Of a DNA stretch of 64,000 nt, positions 16,758 to 25,035 are shown one piece after another. The stretch is from Gammaproteobacteria bacterium (GTDB lineage Bacteria; Pseudomonadota; Gammaproteobacteria; Ga0077536). The stretch spans positions 124,001 through 188,000 of the forward strand of contig JACKNG010000001.1 of the NCBI GenBank assembly GCA_024235015.1, in the 5' to 3' direction. The first letter of the stretch is position 1. Every line of letters begins with the position of its first letter. The notes beneath the pieces were generated by a model, which saw only the letters and a program-made list of their open reading frames with translations, had not been told where the DNA came from and ran no database searches. The position numbers and the translations under genes were made by a program.

Positions 16758-17480
16758 TTACTTATCCACTGGAGGCCGCACCCGATCTAGGTATCGTGAA
16801 AGCGTTGGATTCACAACGACCTTCCCAGGTTCTTCGGAGCTTACTGATATTTGCAGGATGCCTTGTACTAGCGAATTGACTGACTTGAATGCGGCCAAAG
16901 CATCGTTCTGGATTTCGTCGATGTTCTCATCCCATAAGTGGAAGTACTTCCTCCGCGTAGTGCGGAGATAAGTAAACGCTTCAACGTGATCTTCTGGAAC
17001 GCGTTTTGTCACGGCAAGTATTCTGATCCGATGCTCTTGGCCGAGCTTTTCGAACGTGCGGCCGAAGAAAGCCCTCTCGACCTCTTCAGAGCGCTCTTCG
17101 GGGTTCTTCGAAAGAGGCTCCATCTCCCAGACAAGTTGGGCGAGCATTTCCGCGACATGTGCACAAAGCTCAATTGCGGCCAAAAACTCGCCTAAGCAAT
17201 AGCACCGCTTCGCGGACTTAAAGGGAGCCAATAGCCGTTCGAATAGTTTCTCGGTATGTGGGAGAAACGGCAGGTATAGCTCCGGTGTGCTTAGTTCTGC
17301 ATACCGTTCAAGCACTTCGATGGATAGAGCGGTTAAAGGCAATTCGAAGAACGACTCTGCCAACGCGTACTCATGAGACCTGCCGGGATCAATCTCCCCA
17401 GTGTGAACACGGCGAGGAAAATCGCTCCTGACCGGGACTCCCATGAAATTGAGCGTTACTTGGACCGTTCCATTGGCCAC
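16758..17480 (-). CDS. Cassette protein of unknown function with possible HEPN-like motif
   Basis: A 240-residue protein. The middle helix KRCYCLGEFLAAIELCAHVA and the later segment YLRTTRRKYFHLWDEN contain an R-x4-H arrangement (R-RKYF-H) like the active site of HEPN ribonucleases. No partner nucleotidyltransferase is adjacent. The match is motif-level only, and a plain hypothetical protein is equally possible. The gene fills one cassette between attC sites A and B. Confidence 0.6.
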   Translation of the reverse strand: MANGTVQVTLNFMGVPVRSDFPRRVHTGEIDPGRSHEYALAESFFELPLTALSIEVLERYAELSTPELYLPFLPHTEKLFERLLAPFKSAKRCYCLGEFLAAIELCAHVAEMLAQLVWEMEPLSKNPEERSEEVERAFFGRTFEKLGQEHRIRILAVTKRVPEDHVEAFTYLRTTRRKYFHLWDENIDEIQNDALAAFKSVNSLVQGILQISVSSEEPGKVVVNPTLSRYLDRVRPPVDK

Positions 17481-17491
17481 GGATTAGCTCC

Positions 17492-17587
17492 TTCTAACGC
17501 CGCGTTAACCTGCGCTTGACGGCGACTGACCGGAGCGGCAGCGCAGGGAAGGAGCGGTCAAGCGTCAGGTTCAACGTTTTGTTGGGC
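17492..17587 (-). other. attC recombination site B
   Basis: Boxes are GCCCAAC (minus strand, 17587-17581) and GTTAGAA (17498-17492). The inner arms AACCTGACGCTTGAC and GTCAAGCGCAGGTT pair except for one unpaired A, the kind of extrahelical base that orients integrase cleavage of folded attC. Confidence 0.87.
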
Positions 17588-17594
17588 GGCGTGT

Positions 17595-18353
17595 TCATTG
17601 ATCTCGAATCTGCGAGGCCCTAATTTTCGACTCCAGATGCGGCTTCAATCTCTTTATCGTTTCCGACAGAGCGCCAATAAACCACGACGCAGCGAATGGA
17701 GAAATATAGATCTCGTCTATGAGCAGATTAACGTTTGTTCTAACGTGGCGTCCTTGGGACACATCGTAGGGTGGCGTGTAGCCAGGGTTCGAATTGGGGT
17801 TATGTAGGATAAAGAGCCTTAGCTCGTTTTCGTATCTATAGAATTCCCGCTTGGTTGTGACCAACCGGTGCCGGCTGAGATCCGTTTCCGGAAGATAATC
17901 TCGATACTGAACTTCTCCGGCAAATATCGTTTCCGGATGCTCATTTTCCGCACCATTGATGCTTTTTCGAAGCCGACTGAAGTTGGTGCGTATCGCGACC
18001 CCGTCCCTTGCCCCTCCGAGATAAATCTTCCAAAGGGCATACGATTCATCTCTGCCTAGAGACCAGCAGTTCACAAGCGTTAGTTCGCGCTGCGGGTTAT
18101 TCGCGGTTTCAAATTTTGCAAGCGCAGCCTCTAGCTCTTTTCCGTCGAATCCTGATTCTTCCAGCTCTTTGCGTTTTGACTTAACGATATTAGGAGGAAG
18201 GCTGACCTCGTAGCCGTCCGAGAAGTTTGCGGCGTTCGTGAAATACAACCGCTCATTGATCAGCAGATCGAGGAACTTATCTAGCCCCATGTAACGCCAG
18301 ATTATCGAACTGCCGTGTGGCGTCTTGATGTGCGTGTGTTTCTCGAAGCGCAT
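17595..18353 (-). CDS. DUF2971 domain cassette protein
   Basis: A 252-residue protein matching the DUF2971 layout: IIWRYMGLDKFLDLLINERL then YFTNAANFSDGYE near the N terminus, LVNCWSLGRDESYALWKIYL near 95-115, a GVAIRT strand and YENELRLFI near 175. DUF2971 proteins are of unknown function and common in cassettes and defence islands. It occupies one complete cassette. Confidence 0.75.
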   Translation of the reverse strand: MRFEKHTHIKTPHGSSIIWRYMGLDKFLDLLINERLYFTNAANFSDGYEVSLPPNIVKSKRKELEESGFDGKELEAALAKFETANNPQRELTLVNCWSLGRDESYALWKIYLGGARDGVAIRTNFSRLRKSINGAENEHPETIFAGEVQYRDYLPETDLSRHRLVTTKREFYRYENELRLFILHNPNSNPGYTPPYDVSQGRHVRTNVNLLIDEIYISPFAASWFIGALSETIKRLKPHLESKIRASQIRDQ

Positions 18354-18366
18354 GATTCTTCACGCC

Positions 18367-18462
18367 GCCCAACGCCGCGCTGAGCCGCGCTTGACGGCGA
18401 CGACCGGAGCGATAGCGCAGGGAGCGAGCGGTCAAGCGTCGGACTCCAGCGCGTTGTTGGGC
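18367..18462 (-). other. attC recombination site C
   Basis: Boxes are GCCCAAC (minus strand, 18462-18456) and GTTGGGC (18373-18367), with the same central sequence (GGAGCG and GCGGTCAAGCG) as the other sites. Confidence 0.87.
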
Positions 18463-18734
18463 AGCGCGTGCCTTCCCGCCTTCGACTCAGCTCGAACGAA
18501 GGGTTCTGCAATTGCACTCGAGTGGCACAGCCTCGATAGGACGGCCCGGTTCGACCCGTGCTTTCCATGACCACGTTTCCGTTCCGTTGCGAAGCCGCTG
18601 ACCTGATTGGAACCGATACTACACCGACGCAGATTGGTTTCGGACTAGCGCAGCGCTCCTCAACGAATGTCCCCGCACTGCGCTCGGCCCTTTACCATAA
18701 TTATTTTCCTGGAAGCCTTTCTGCTCTACCCGCA
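18463..18734 (-). other. Cassette with no convincing gene
   Basis: This 272-bp body lies between attC sites C and D. Short frames run through it on both strands but all read across attC sequence or lack a start. It may be a non-coding cassette, carry a promoter or small RNA, or be a decayed gene. Confidence 0.5.
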
Positions 18735-18831
18735 GCCCAACGCCGCGATAACCGGCGCTTGACGGCGACCGACCGGAGCGGTAGCGCAGGAAGGGAGCGG
18801 TCAAGCGTCCGCGTTGATCGCATTGTTAGCA
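18735..18831 (-). other. attC recombination site D
   Basis: Boxes are TGCTAAC (minus strand, 18831-18825) and GTTGGGC (18741-18735). The first is complementary to GTTAGCA opening this cassette at 19332-19326. Confidence 0.86.
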
Positions 18832-18837
18832 AGATGA

Positions 18838-19323
18838 TTATTCTCCGCCCAATTCTTTCAACTTCTTTTGAAGCTTTTTTAGATGCTTATCCATAAGCTG
18901 GCTACATTCTCCAGAACTCAATCCATCGCAGCTCGGAGGAATCATTGCGTGGTCAGGGCAATTGACCAACGAAGCTACGTGGGTGTCTGCCGTAATCCCC
19001 CCAATTCCCGGCTCCAGCACAACGAGCTTTAGGATTTCTTCTTTCCCTACGACGAGCATTGCTGATTTGGAGCCGAAGCCCCAGAAGCCGTAGTAGCCAT
19101 ACAGTACAAAGCAACGGCTGTTAAGGGAGTAAACCTGGTTCTCCCACTTAGACCCGGCAGGAGGCGCGACTTCAGCAGCTTCTCCCGCTTCGACGATCAC
19201 GTGCCCTTTCAGCCCGAGGTGGTCACTAGCCAAACCGCGGAATGCGCCAACACTTGGAGCCGCACCAAGCAGAGTGGTTAGGACGATAAAGACCCAGGGT
19301 CGCTCGTGGCTGCGGTTCTTCAT
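18838..19323 (-). CDS. Exported hypothetical cassette protein
   Basis: A 161-residue protein with a probable signal peptide (basic MKNRSHERPW, hydrophobic VFIVLTTLLGAAPSVGA). A beta-rich middle contains an aromatic run (FVLYGYYGFWGFG) and Cys residues near 72, 120, 130 and 139, and a Lys-rich helical tail ends KKLQKKLKELGGE. No family is recognised. Export and paired cysteines suggest a periplasmic or secreted protein. Confidence 0.62.
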   Translation of the reverse strand: MKNRSHERPWVFIVLTTLLGAAPSVGAFRGLASDHLGLKGHVIVEAGEAAEVAPPAGSKWENQVYSLNSRCFVLYGYYGFWGFGSKSAMLVVGKEEILKLVVLEPGIGGITADTHVASLVNCPDHAMIPPSCDGLSSGECSQLMDKHLKKLQKKLKELGGE

Positions 19324-19325
19324 CT

Positions 19326-19420
19326 TGCTAACGCAATGCTGAGCCGCGCTTGACGGCGACGACTGGAGCGGTAGCGAAAGGAGGAGCGGTCAAGCGTCGG
19401 ACTCCAGCATTTTGTTAGGT
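19326..19420 (-). other. attC recombination site E
   Basis: Boxes are ACCTAAC (minus strand, 19420-19414) and GTTAGCA (19332-19326). The first is complementary to GTTAGGT opening this cassette at 20051-20045. Confidence 0.86.
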
Positions 19421-20032
19421 GCGCGTTTCATTAAGAGCTGATACTTCCTGGAACGAAAAACTTGCCGACTCTCCAATCCTGAGGCGGAGTTTTGCATGGG
19501 TGTTCCCGTCCTTTCGTTGCTGTATCTCGTCAAGCGTGACAGACGATAGGGACAGCCGCAGGAATTCCGGATGCTTCCAATCCCACAACGCATAAAAGCT
19601 GAAGCTAAACACGCATGGCTCTGTCTGGGTTTCCAGTGCTTCGCCTAATGGGTTCAAAAGGCGAAACTTATAACCACATCGCATCTTAGAGCGCGACCGG
19701 AAATCTTCAAATAGTTCCTCTTCAGTAGTCCAGTTACCCTTCATCGGTTCTGGGTTTGGATATAGCTCTTCAATCGTTCGCCCAACGGATTGCCTTTCCG
19801 CGCGGGATGCGAAGGCCACGACGAGTTCGTCACCGGACGGCAGAGTGTATTGGTCAAGATAAACTAGATGGCGGTCTCCCTCGGCTTCGCCGTATAGACC
19901 AGCGGTTGCGTTTATCGTCGCCGCGTTGGGGCCTACTACGTCTCCTGCGACCGCTACAGAGACAACATTGTTCGTGTCAGTAAACAGTGTTGCAAGGTGA
20001 TCGCCGGCGAGCGAAACGACAATGTATGGCAT
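19415..20032 (-). CDS. Hypothetical cassette protein
   Basis: A 205-residue, mostly beta-strand soluble protein beginning MPYIVVSLAGDHLATLFTD. Its last codons and stop run into the first attC box, as often seen in compact cassettes. A helical segment around TTEEELFEDFRSRSKM separates two beta-rich halves. No motif or family is recognised. It is the first complete cassette on the side where attI would be expected. Confidence 0.6.
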   Translation of the reverse strand: MPYIVVSLAGDHLATLFTDTNNVVSVAVAGDVVGPNAATINATAGLYGEAEGDRHLVYLDQYTLPSGDELVVAFASRAERQSVGRTIEELYPNPEPMKGNWTTEEELFEDFRSRSKMRCGYKFRLLNPLGEALETQTEPCVFSFSFYALWDWKHPEFLRLSLSSVTLDEIQQRKDGNTHAKLRLRIGESASFSFQEVSALNETRT

Positions 20033-20044
20033 GGCCTTTCGCCC

Positions 20045-20139
20045 ACCTAACGTGCTGCTGAGCCGCGCTTGACGGCGAACGACCGGAGCGATAGCGCAGG
20101 AGCGAGCGGTCAGCGTCGGACTCGAGCAGCTTGTGTGGA
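20045..20139 (-). other. attC recombination site F, degenerate outer box
   Basis: The inner box GTTAGGT (minus strand, 20051-20045) and the stem are conserved. The outer box reads TCCACAC (20139-20133) instead of the expected ending in AAC, so the upstream cassette is probably decayed and this marks the array edge. Confidence 0.7.
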
Positions 20140-20709
20140 ACCCACGTTCGAATCTACCCTGGCTTCGGAACGGAGAATCGGTCTTGAGCCTGGTGCGGCA
20201 AGGCGCTTAGAGAAGATGCTCGGCAGGGGCTTGCGCCACGATTCCCTGCTCTTCCGGCACGGCCCTTCCGAACGGCAGCGTCGACTGACGGAAGGACGAT
20301 GACGGTGACTCGCTTCGGTTCTGCACAGCGCTTCCCACTGCGCATTAATGCCTTCTGAACTACTCCGTTCGCTTCTTCTATCCGTAATGAGCTTAGCATG
20401 TTCCAGTGGCTTCTTGGTTCTGGTCTCGATGCGTCATAAATCTGCTCGCGAGCTTCTCGACCGTGCCGTCTTACGATCCAGGATAGTCCCTTGGTTGATG
20501 CCATGAGGTTCTTCCTGGAAGCTAACAACGAGATCGACGGAATCTCAGCACATGACGATGTGCGGATTCCGTGTACATGGGTGATAGACGGAATCCATAT
20601 AGTGCCGAGCAACGAGCATCCTGATGATGCGGCGGCATGCGAAGCGGATTAACGCCCAGTTTCACGATGCCCTCGACGGTTTGGCCGAGCCAAAGCGCGT
20701 TCCCATGGA
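20140..20709. other. No clear gene; possible decayed cassette
   Basis: This 570-bp stretch beyond the last attC holds no recognisable integrase, attI or intact cassette. The only sensible small frame is ATG 20503 to TAA 20652 on the plus strand (49 residues, MRFFLEANNEIDGIS at the start, acidic end), opposite to the array. It may be a remnant of a longer gene, since the frame is open back to 20440. Confidence 0.35.
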
Positions 20710-21612
20710 TCACGGGCGCGCGCCAGCGGCGCCCAACGCCTCCAGCAGTTCCCAATGCCAATCCTTCGACACGGCACTCGCGGGTGTGTAGCCCTCCCCC
20801 GGATTACACGTATACAAAACCAGGTGCGTAGCCCCCGCCTCCGCAAACGCCCTTAACTTGTCCCGCAACATCGCAGCATCCCCCCAAGCACAAATCGCAT
20901 CGATCAACCGGTCACTCCCACCCCTAGCCCAGTCGCCCTCCTCGAACCCCAACTCCGCCCACCGCGCGTGATAGGCAGGCAGGCTGATATAGAAAGCACA
21001 AGCCCGCCGCGCGAGGTCACGTGCCGTCGCGGGATTCGCATCCAGCACGCACCGCACGGTGACGTGCAGTTCCTTGTCCGGCCCCAGGATCTCGCGCGCC
21101 ATGCGCACCGCTTCGACCGGCTGCAGGAAGAGAAAGGAACCATCGGCAAGGTCACGCGCCACGCGCACGAGCCCTGGCCCATGCCCGGCGACGATGACGG
21201 GCGCGGGCTTGTCCGCGAGCGGGCTCTCGATGGTGGCGTTGCGGATGCGGCCGACGTAGTCGCGCATCTTCTTCACCGGCGGCACCCAGGTGTGGCCGCG
21301 GGGTTCGACGAGGACGGGGTGGGAGACGCCGAGCCCTAAGCTGAAGCGCCCGCCGGAGAATTCGGCGAGCGCGTTGGCGGCCTGGGCCGCGCAGTCGGCG
21401 TCGCGGGCATAGACGTTGGCGATGCCGGACGAGATCTTGATTCGTTCAGTCTTGGCGAGGAGGTAACCGGCGGTGGCGAAGGGTTCGCGGCCGGCGATCT
21501 CGGGCAGCCACAGTTCGTGGTAGCCGAGTGATTCGAGGCGCTGCGCGGCGGCGACGAGTTCGTCACCGCGGGTGCCCTCGGTCCACTGTAGAAGACTCAG
21601 TTTCGCATTCAT
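20710..21612 (-). CDS. LLM class F420-dependent-type oxidoreductase
   Basis: A 300-residue TIM-barrel protein of the luciferase superfamily (MNAKLSLLQWTEGTRGDELV). Marks include RLESLGYHELWLPE, RIKISSGIANVYARD, GRFSLGLGVSHP and a C-terminal ATHLVLYTCNPGEGY. It resembles the mycobacterial MSMEG_4141-type group predicted to bind F420. It begins a run of three minus-strand LLM genes (20.7-23.9 kb). Substrate unknown. Confidence 0.85.
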   Translation of the reverse strand: MNAKLSLLQWTEGTRGDELVAAAQRLESLGYHELWLPEIAGREPFATAGYLLAKTERIKISSGIANVYARDADCAAQAANALAEFSGGRFSLGLGVSHPVLVEPRGHTWVPPVKKMRDYVGRIRNATIESPLADKPAPVIVAGHGPGLVRVARDLADGSFLFLQPVEAVRMAREILGPDKELHVTVRCVLDANPATARDLARRACAFYISLPAYHARWAELGFEEGDWARGGSDRLIDAICAWGDAAMLRDKLRAFAEAGATHLVLYTCNPGEGYTPASAVSKDWHWELLEALGAAGARP

Positions 21613-21701
21613 CGCCCCCCTCCCCCGGGTCCGTGACGCGCCCTGAACTCTAGCGCATGACCGGGCGATCCCCTATCGCCCGGTCAGCGTGCTGGCCGTG
21701 A

Positions 21702-22715
21702 CTAGCGGAAGTTGGGTATGACTTCCTTCGCCATCAACTCGATGTGCTCGTCGCTCCAGCTCGGGTGCAGGCCCGGCGGCACCGCCCAGGTGTAGAAGCG
21801 CTCGCAGGTGGTGGCGTCGACGTACTTCTTGATCATCTCGACGGCTTGCTCGGGGCTGACGATGTAGCACTCGTTCTCCTCGATCGAGGCGCGGGTCGCT
21901 TCAACCGGCTTGATGAAGTCCATGCCGGCGGCCTTGAACCACTTGCCGTACTCGTTCTGCTGGTAGGCGAGGTGCTCGACGGCTTCCTTCCAACGCTTCT
22001 CCGGATCCTTTGCGACGTGCAGCCAGGCGTAGCCGGCGGCGATCTGGGCGTCCGCCGGGTCGTGACCGGCCTCGGCGAAGGTGTCGCGGTAGATCTTGGT
22101 GAAGGGGCCGATCGGGCCGATGGCGATGTAGCCGCCGCCGACGCGCGCGGCGCGCTTGACCGCCACTTCGCTGAAGCCCGCGATCCAGAGCTTGGGCTTC
22201 TTCTGCACCGGCAGGGGGCGGAGCTGGATGTCCTCGTAGGTGTGGTACTTGCCGTGGAAGCTGAAGCGCTCGCCGGCGAACAGCCGCTGGATGATCTCGA
22301 GGCCTTCGTCCATGCGCTTACCGCGCGACTTCGGGCTGACGCCCCAGGCCTTGAGTTCTTCCACCTTGTAGCCGACACCCAGGCCCAGTTGCAGGCGCCC
22401 GCCGGAGATGACGTCCAGCGTCGCCGCATCCTCGGCCACGCGGACCGGGTCATGCAGTGGTAGCAGCAGCACGCTGGTGCCGATGTCGACCTTCTTCGTG
22501 CGTGCGGCGATGGCGCAGCCGATGGCGAGCATCGAGGGCGAGTAGCAGTCCTCGAGGAAGTGATGCTCGGAGAGCCAGATGTCGTCGAAGCCGAGTTCCT
22601 CGGCGCGCACGATCTGGTCGAAGCAGGCGTGGTAGAGCTCGGTGTTGTCGCGCTGCCACTGCGGCGGGTTGCGGAAGTCGTACCAGAGGCCGAAGCGCAG
22701 TTTCTTGTTGCTCAC
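21702..22715 (-). CDS. LLM class flavin/F420-dependent oxidoreductase
   Basis: A 337-residue luciferase-like protein starting at GTG 22715 (VSNKKLRFGLWYDFRNPPQW) behind a GGAG. Marks are ELGFDDIWLSEHHFLEDCYS, KVDIGTSVLLLPLHDPVRVA, GRLQLGLGVGYK and PKLWIAGFSEVAVKRAARVG. The HH and D-P-V arrangement suits the alkanal monooxygenase-like group, and either FMNH2 or F420 could be used. It lies between two other LLM genes on the same strand with short gaps, probably one operon. Confidence 0.85.
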   Translation of the reverse strand: MSNKKLRFGLWYDFRNPPQWQRDNTELYHACFDQIVRAEELGFDDIWLSEHHFLEDCYSPSMLAIGCAIAARTKKVDIGTSVLLLPLHDPVRVAEDAATLDVISGGRLQLGLGVGYKVEELKAWGVSPKSRGKRMDEGLEIIQRLFAGERFSFHGKYHTYEDIQLRPLPVQKKPKLWIAGFSEVAVKRAARVGGGYIAIGPIGPFTKIYRDTFAEAGHDPADAQIAAGYAWLHVAKDPEKRWKEAVEHLAYQQNEYGKWFKAAGMDFIKPVEATRASIEENECYIVSPEQAVEMIKKYVDATTCERFYTWAVPPGLHPSWSDEHIELMAKEVIPNFR

Positions 22716-22782
22716 GGGATGGAGTCTCCTTCGAAGACGATGAGAGGCCCGGGCGCGCCGGCGCCCGGGCGTGGGAACGATC

Positions 22783-23889
22783 TCAACCGGCCGAGGCGGC
22801 CTGCGTGCCGAGGGCGCGGTTGACCCGCGGCATGACTTCCTCGGCCATCAGGCGCATGGAGTTCTTCATGCGCGCCTTGTCCTGCCAGTCATGGGCGGCG
22901 TAGACCAGCGTGCCGAAGTCGCCGATGGTCTCGCGCAGATCGAGGATTTTCTCGGCCACGGTGTCCGGGCTGCCATGGATGACGCAGGCGTCGCGGCAGG
23001 TCTCGTAGGTGAGCTTGGACGGATCGTCGCCCTTGTTGGCGACGAACGGCGCCTTGAAGTTGGAGCGGTCGAAGATGTGGAACAGGTACTCGTAGTAGTA
23101 GCTGTAGGCGCCGCCCGGGGTCTTGACGAAGGCCTCGGCCTCGGCGTCGGTGTCGGCGACGTAGACGCTGCGCGCCACGCGCCAGTCGGCCGGGTCGGCC
23201 TGGTGGCCGGTCTCGGCCGCGCCGGCGCAGTAAGCGGCCCAATGGGTGGCGGCGGACCAGGTGGCGATGAAGTTGGCGGTGACCGGGATGTAGCCGCGGC
23301 GGCCGGCGAACTTGAGCGAGCCGGAGTGCGGGCTCATGGCCGAGATGGCGACCGGCGGGTGCGGCTGCTGGAAGGGCTTGGGCACGTAGCCGAGCTTGAT
23401 GTCGTGGTGGGTCCAGTCCTTCATGTCGATGTTCCAGTACTCGCCTTTCAGCTTGTACGGCGGCTCGGTGGTCCACAGCGCCAGCATCATGTCGAGCGCC
23501 TCTTCCATCATCGCCATGCGGTCCTTGTCCATGACGCCGAAGAGTTCGAAGTCCGAGAGCAATCCGCCCGGGCCCACGCCCATGATGAAGCGGCCGTTGG
23601 AGAGATGGTCGAACATCGCCGCCTGGCCGGCCTGTACCGCCGGGTGGTACTGCGGCAGGCACATCACGCCGGTGGCGAGCTTGATCTGCTTGGTGCGCGC
23701 GATGAGGTTGGCGTGGAACATCAGCGGCGAGGTGATCTGCTCGACCGCCGAGGAATAGTGCTCGCCCACCCAGGCCTCGCTGAAACCGAGTTCGTCGCAG
23801 TAGATGACGGCCTCGACATCCTCCTGCAGGGTCTGGTGGTAGTCCCGATCGATGTGATGCAGCGGCATCATGAAATAGCCGAGTTTCAT
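22783..23889 (-). CDS. LLM class oxidoreductase, limonene-monooxygenase-like
   Basis: A 368-residue luciferase-like protein (MKLGYFMMPLHHIDRDYHQT). The N-terminal MPLHH motif, ELGFSEAWVGEHYSS, VMCLPQYHPAVQAGQAAMFD and GRFIMGVGPGGLLSDFELFG are typical of the group containing limonene 1,2-monooxygenase and related FMNH2-dependent enzymes. A GAGGGG precedes the start. It is the upstream gene of the three-gene LLM run and faces the dehalogenase-like gene divergently. Confidence 0.86.
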   Translation of the reverse strand: MKLGYFMMPLHHIDRDYHQTLQEDVEAVIYCDELGFSEAWVGEHYSSAVEQITSPLMFHANLIARTKQIKLATGVMCLPQYHPAVQAGQAAMFDHLSNGRFIMGVGPGGLLSDFELFGVMDKDRMAMMEEALDMMLALWTTEPPYKLKGEYWNIDMKDWTHHDIKLGYVPKPFQQPHPPVAISAMSPHSGSLKFAGRRGYIPVTANFIATWSAATHWAAYCAGAAETGHQADPADWRVARSVYVADTDAEAEAFVKTPGGAYSYYYEYLFHIFDRSNFKAPFVANKGDDPSKLTYETCRDACVIHGSPDTVAEKILDLRETIGDFGTLVYAAHDWQDKARMKNSMRLMAEEVMPRVNRALGTQAASAG

Positions 23890-24092
23890 GCGATTCCCCT
23901 CGCGAAATGTTGCCCGGAAGCTACTGCCGCGGCGGCTGGGGTGTCAAGGCGAGCGCGATGCCGGGTTCGGCGGCCGGGCAGGCACGGCCTCGGCGCCGCG
24001 GATGCGCCCATGTGCCGTGTCACGGGCGGCCTCGACGGCAGGCCCGCGCCGGCCTGCTAGATTGTTGCCCCCGAAACCCGGAACGGAGCCCC

Positions 24093-24809
24093 ATGACCGA
24101 GCGAAGCGAACTTCTCAGGCGCGAAGTGAAGGTGCTGACCTTCGACCAGTACGGCACCATCGTCGACATGCAGGGCGGGCTGACCGAGTTCGTCACGCCG
24201 TGGTTGAAGGAACGCGGCTGGGAGGGCGACCCGCACCGTTTCGTGACCTGGTGGCGGCGCACCCATTTCGAGAACTCGATGATCGATTCCCTGTGCGACC
24301 GCGGCCACACCCCCTACCGTGAGATCGGGCACCGCGCGGTGAGCTACACCCTCGACCGCGCCGGCATCCCGCACACCAACGAGGACCTGCGCTGGCTGGT
24401 CTCCGCCATCGAGCGCCTGCGGCCCTTCCCGGAAGTGCCGGCCGCGCTCGAACGCCTGGCACGGCACTTCCGCCTGGTCATCCTCTCCAACGGCGATCGC
24501 GACATGCTGGAAGCGGCCAAGCCCTACATCGACTTCCCCTTCGAACGCGCCATCTCGGTGCAGGAGGCGGGTGCCTTCAAACCGCACCGGCGCACCTACG
24601 AGACCGCCTGCCAGTTGCTCGACGTGAGTCCCGTGCAGGCCATGCACGTCGCCAACCACGCCTTCGACTGCATCGGCGCCAAGGCCGCCGGCCTGCGCGC
24701 GGCTTTCATCGACCGGCGCGAACGCCCCTTCGGCGACACCCCGCACGAACCGGATCTCGTGGTGCCGAGCATGACGGCGCTGGCCGACGCCCTGTGCGGC
24801 CCGGATTGA
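24093..24809 (+). CDS. Haloacid dehalogenase type II-like HAD hydrolase
   Basis: A 238-residue HAD-superfamily protein. Nucleophile Asp18 is in TFDQYGTIVD, Ser132-Asn133 is in ILSNGD, Lys163 is in FKPHRRTYE and the acidic motif region is VANHAFDCIGAKAAG. This set matches (S)-2-haloacid dehalogenases, which hydrolyse 2-haloalkanoates to hydroxy acids by an aspartyl-ester mechanism. A phosphatase function cannot be excluded. It sits among LLM oxidoreductases, consistent with xenobiotic or halogenated substrate breakdown. The start is ATG 24093 behind GGAACGGAG. Confidence 0.83.
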   Translation: MTERSELLRREVKVLTFDQYGTIVDMQGGLTEFVTPWLKERGWEGDPHRFVTWWRRTHFENSMIDSLCDRGHTPYREIGHRAVSYTLDRAGIPHTNEDLRWLVSAIERLRPFPEVPAALERLARHFRLVILSNGDRDMLEAAKPYIDFPFERAISVQEAGAFKPHRRTYETACQLLDVSPVQAMHVANHAFDCIGAKAAGLRAAFIDRRERPFGDTPHEPDLVVPSMTALADALCGPD

Positions 24810-24841
24810 CGGCCGGGCACGCCCCGGCGCCGCGCGGCCGT

Positions 24842-24870
24842 TTGACAAGGTCCTGCGCGGGCCATTAAAT
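24842..24870 (+). promoter_or_regulatory. Candidate sigma-70 promoter for the LLM gene at 25036
   Basis: TTGACA (24842-24847), 17 bp, then TTAAAT (24865-24870), in a locally AT-richer patch. The -35 is perfect and the -10 matches four of six. It would give a leader of about 160 nt. Confidence 0.45.
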
Positions 24871-25035
24871 CGGTGACCGGTTCCATCGCCTCGTGTCGGG
24901 GCGTGTCGATCATGGTACGGGGAGCGCCATGAATCGTCCGTTGCAGCCAGCCGTCGCCGTTGCTGTCGCGTGGATTGCCGTCGTCTCCCCTGCCGCCGCA
25001 CCCAACGACGCGCGCGCCCACGGAGACCGTCAGCC

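Larger units (their letters stand above)
15700..20139 (-). mobile_element. Integron cassette array lacking an integrase (CALIN)
   Basis: Six near-identical imperfect palindromes of 95-97 bp (attC sites) separate six genes and one gene-less segment, all reading on the minus strand. For five consecutive cassettes the 7-base box opening the cassette (GTTAGGT, GTTAGCA, GTTGGGC, GTTGGGC, GTTAGAA) is the exact reverse complement of the first box of that cassette's own attC. That is the mark left by circularisation and insertion. The region is clearly AT-richer than its flanks. No intI or attI is visible. The distal cassette lacks its attC next to the RAYT element, and the site at 20045-20139 is degenerate. 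Confidence 0.88.

Noticed and set aside
16173..17480. Known antibiotic-resistance cassette genes
   Set aside because: None of the cassette proteins shows motifs of beta-lactamase, aminoglycoside-modifying, DfrA or efflux families.
20140..20709. Integron integrase or attI site next to the array
   Set aside because: No tyrosine-recombinase motif (R-H-R-Y) on either strand and no frame of sufficient length; the array is therefore treated as integrase-less.
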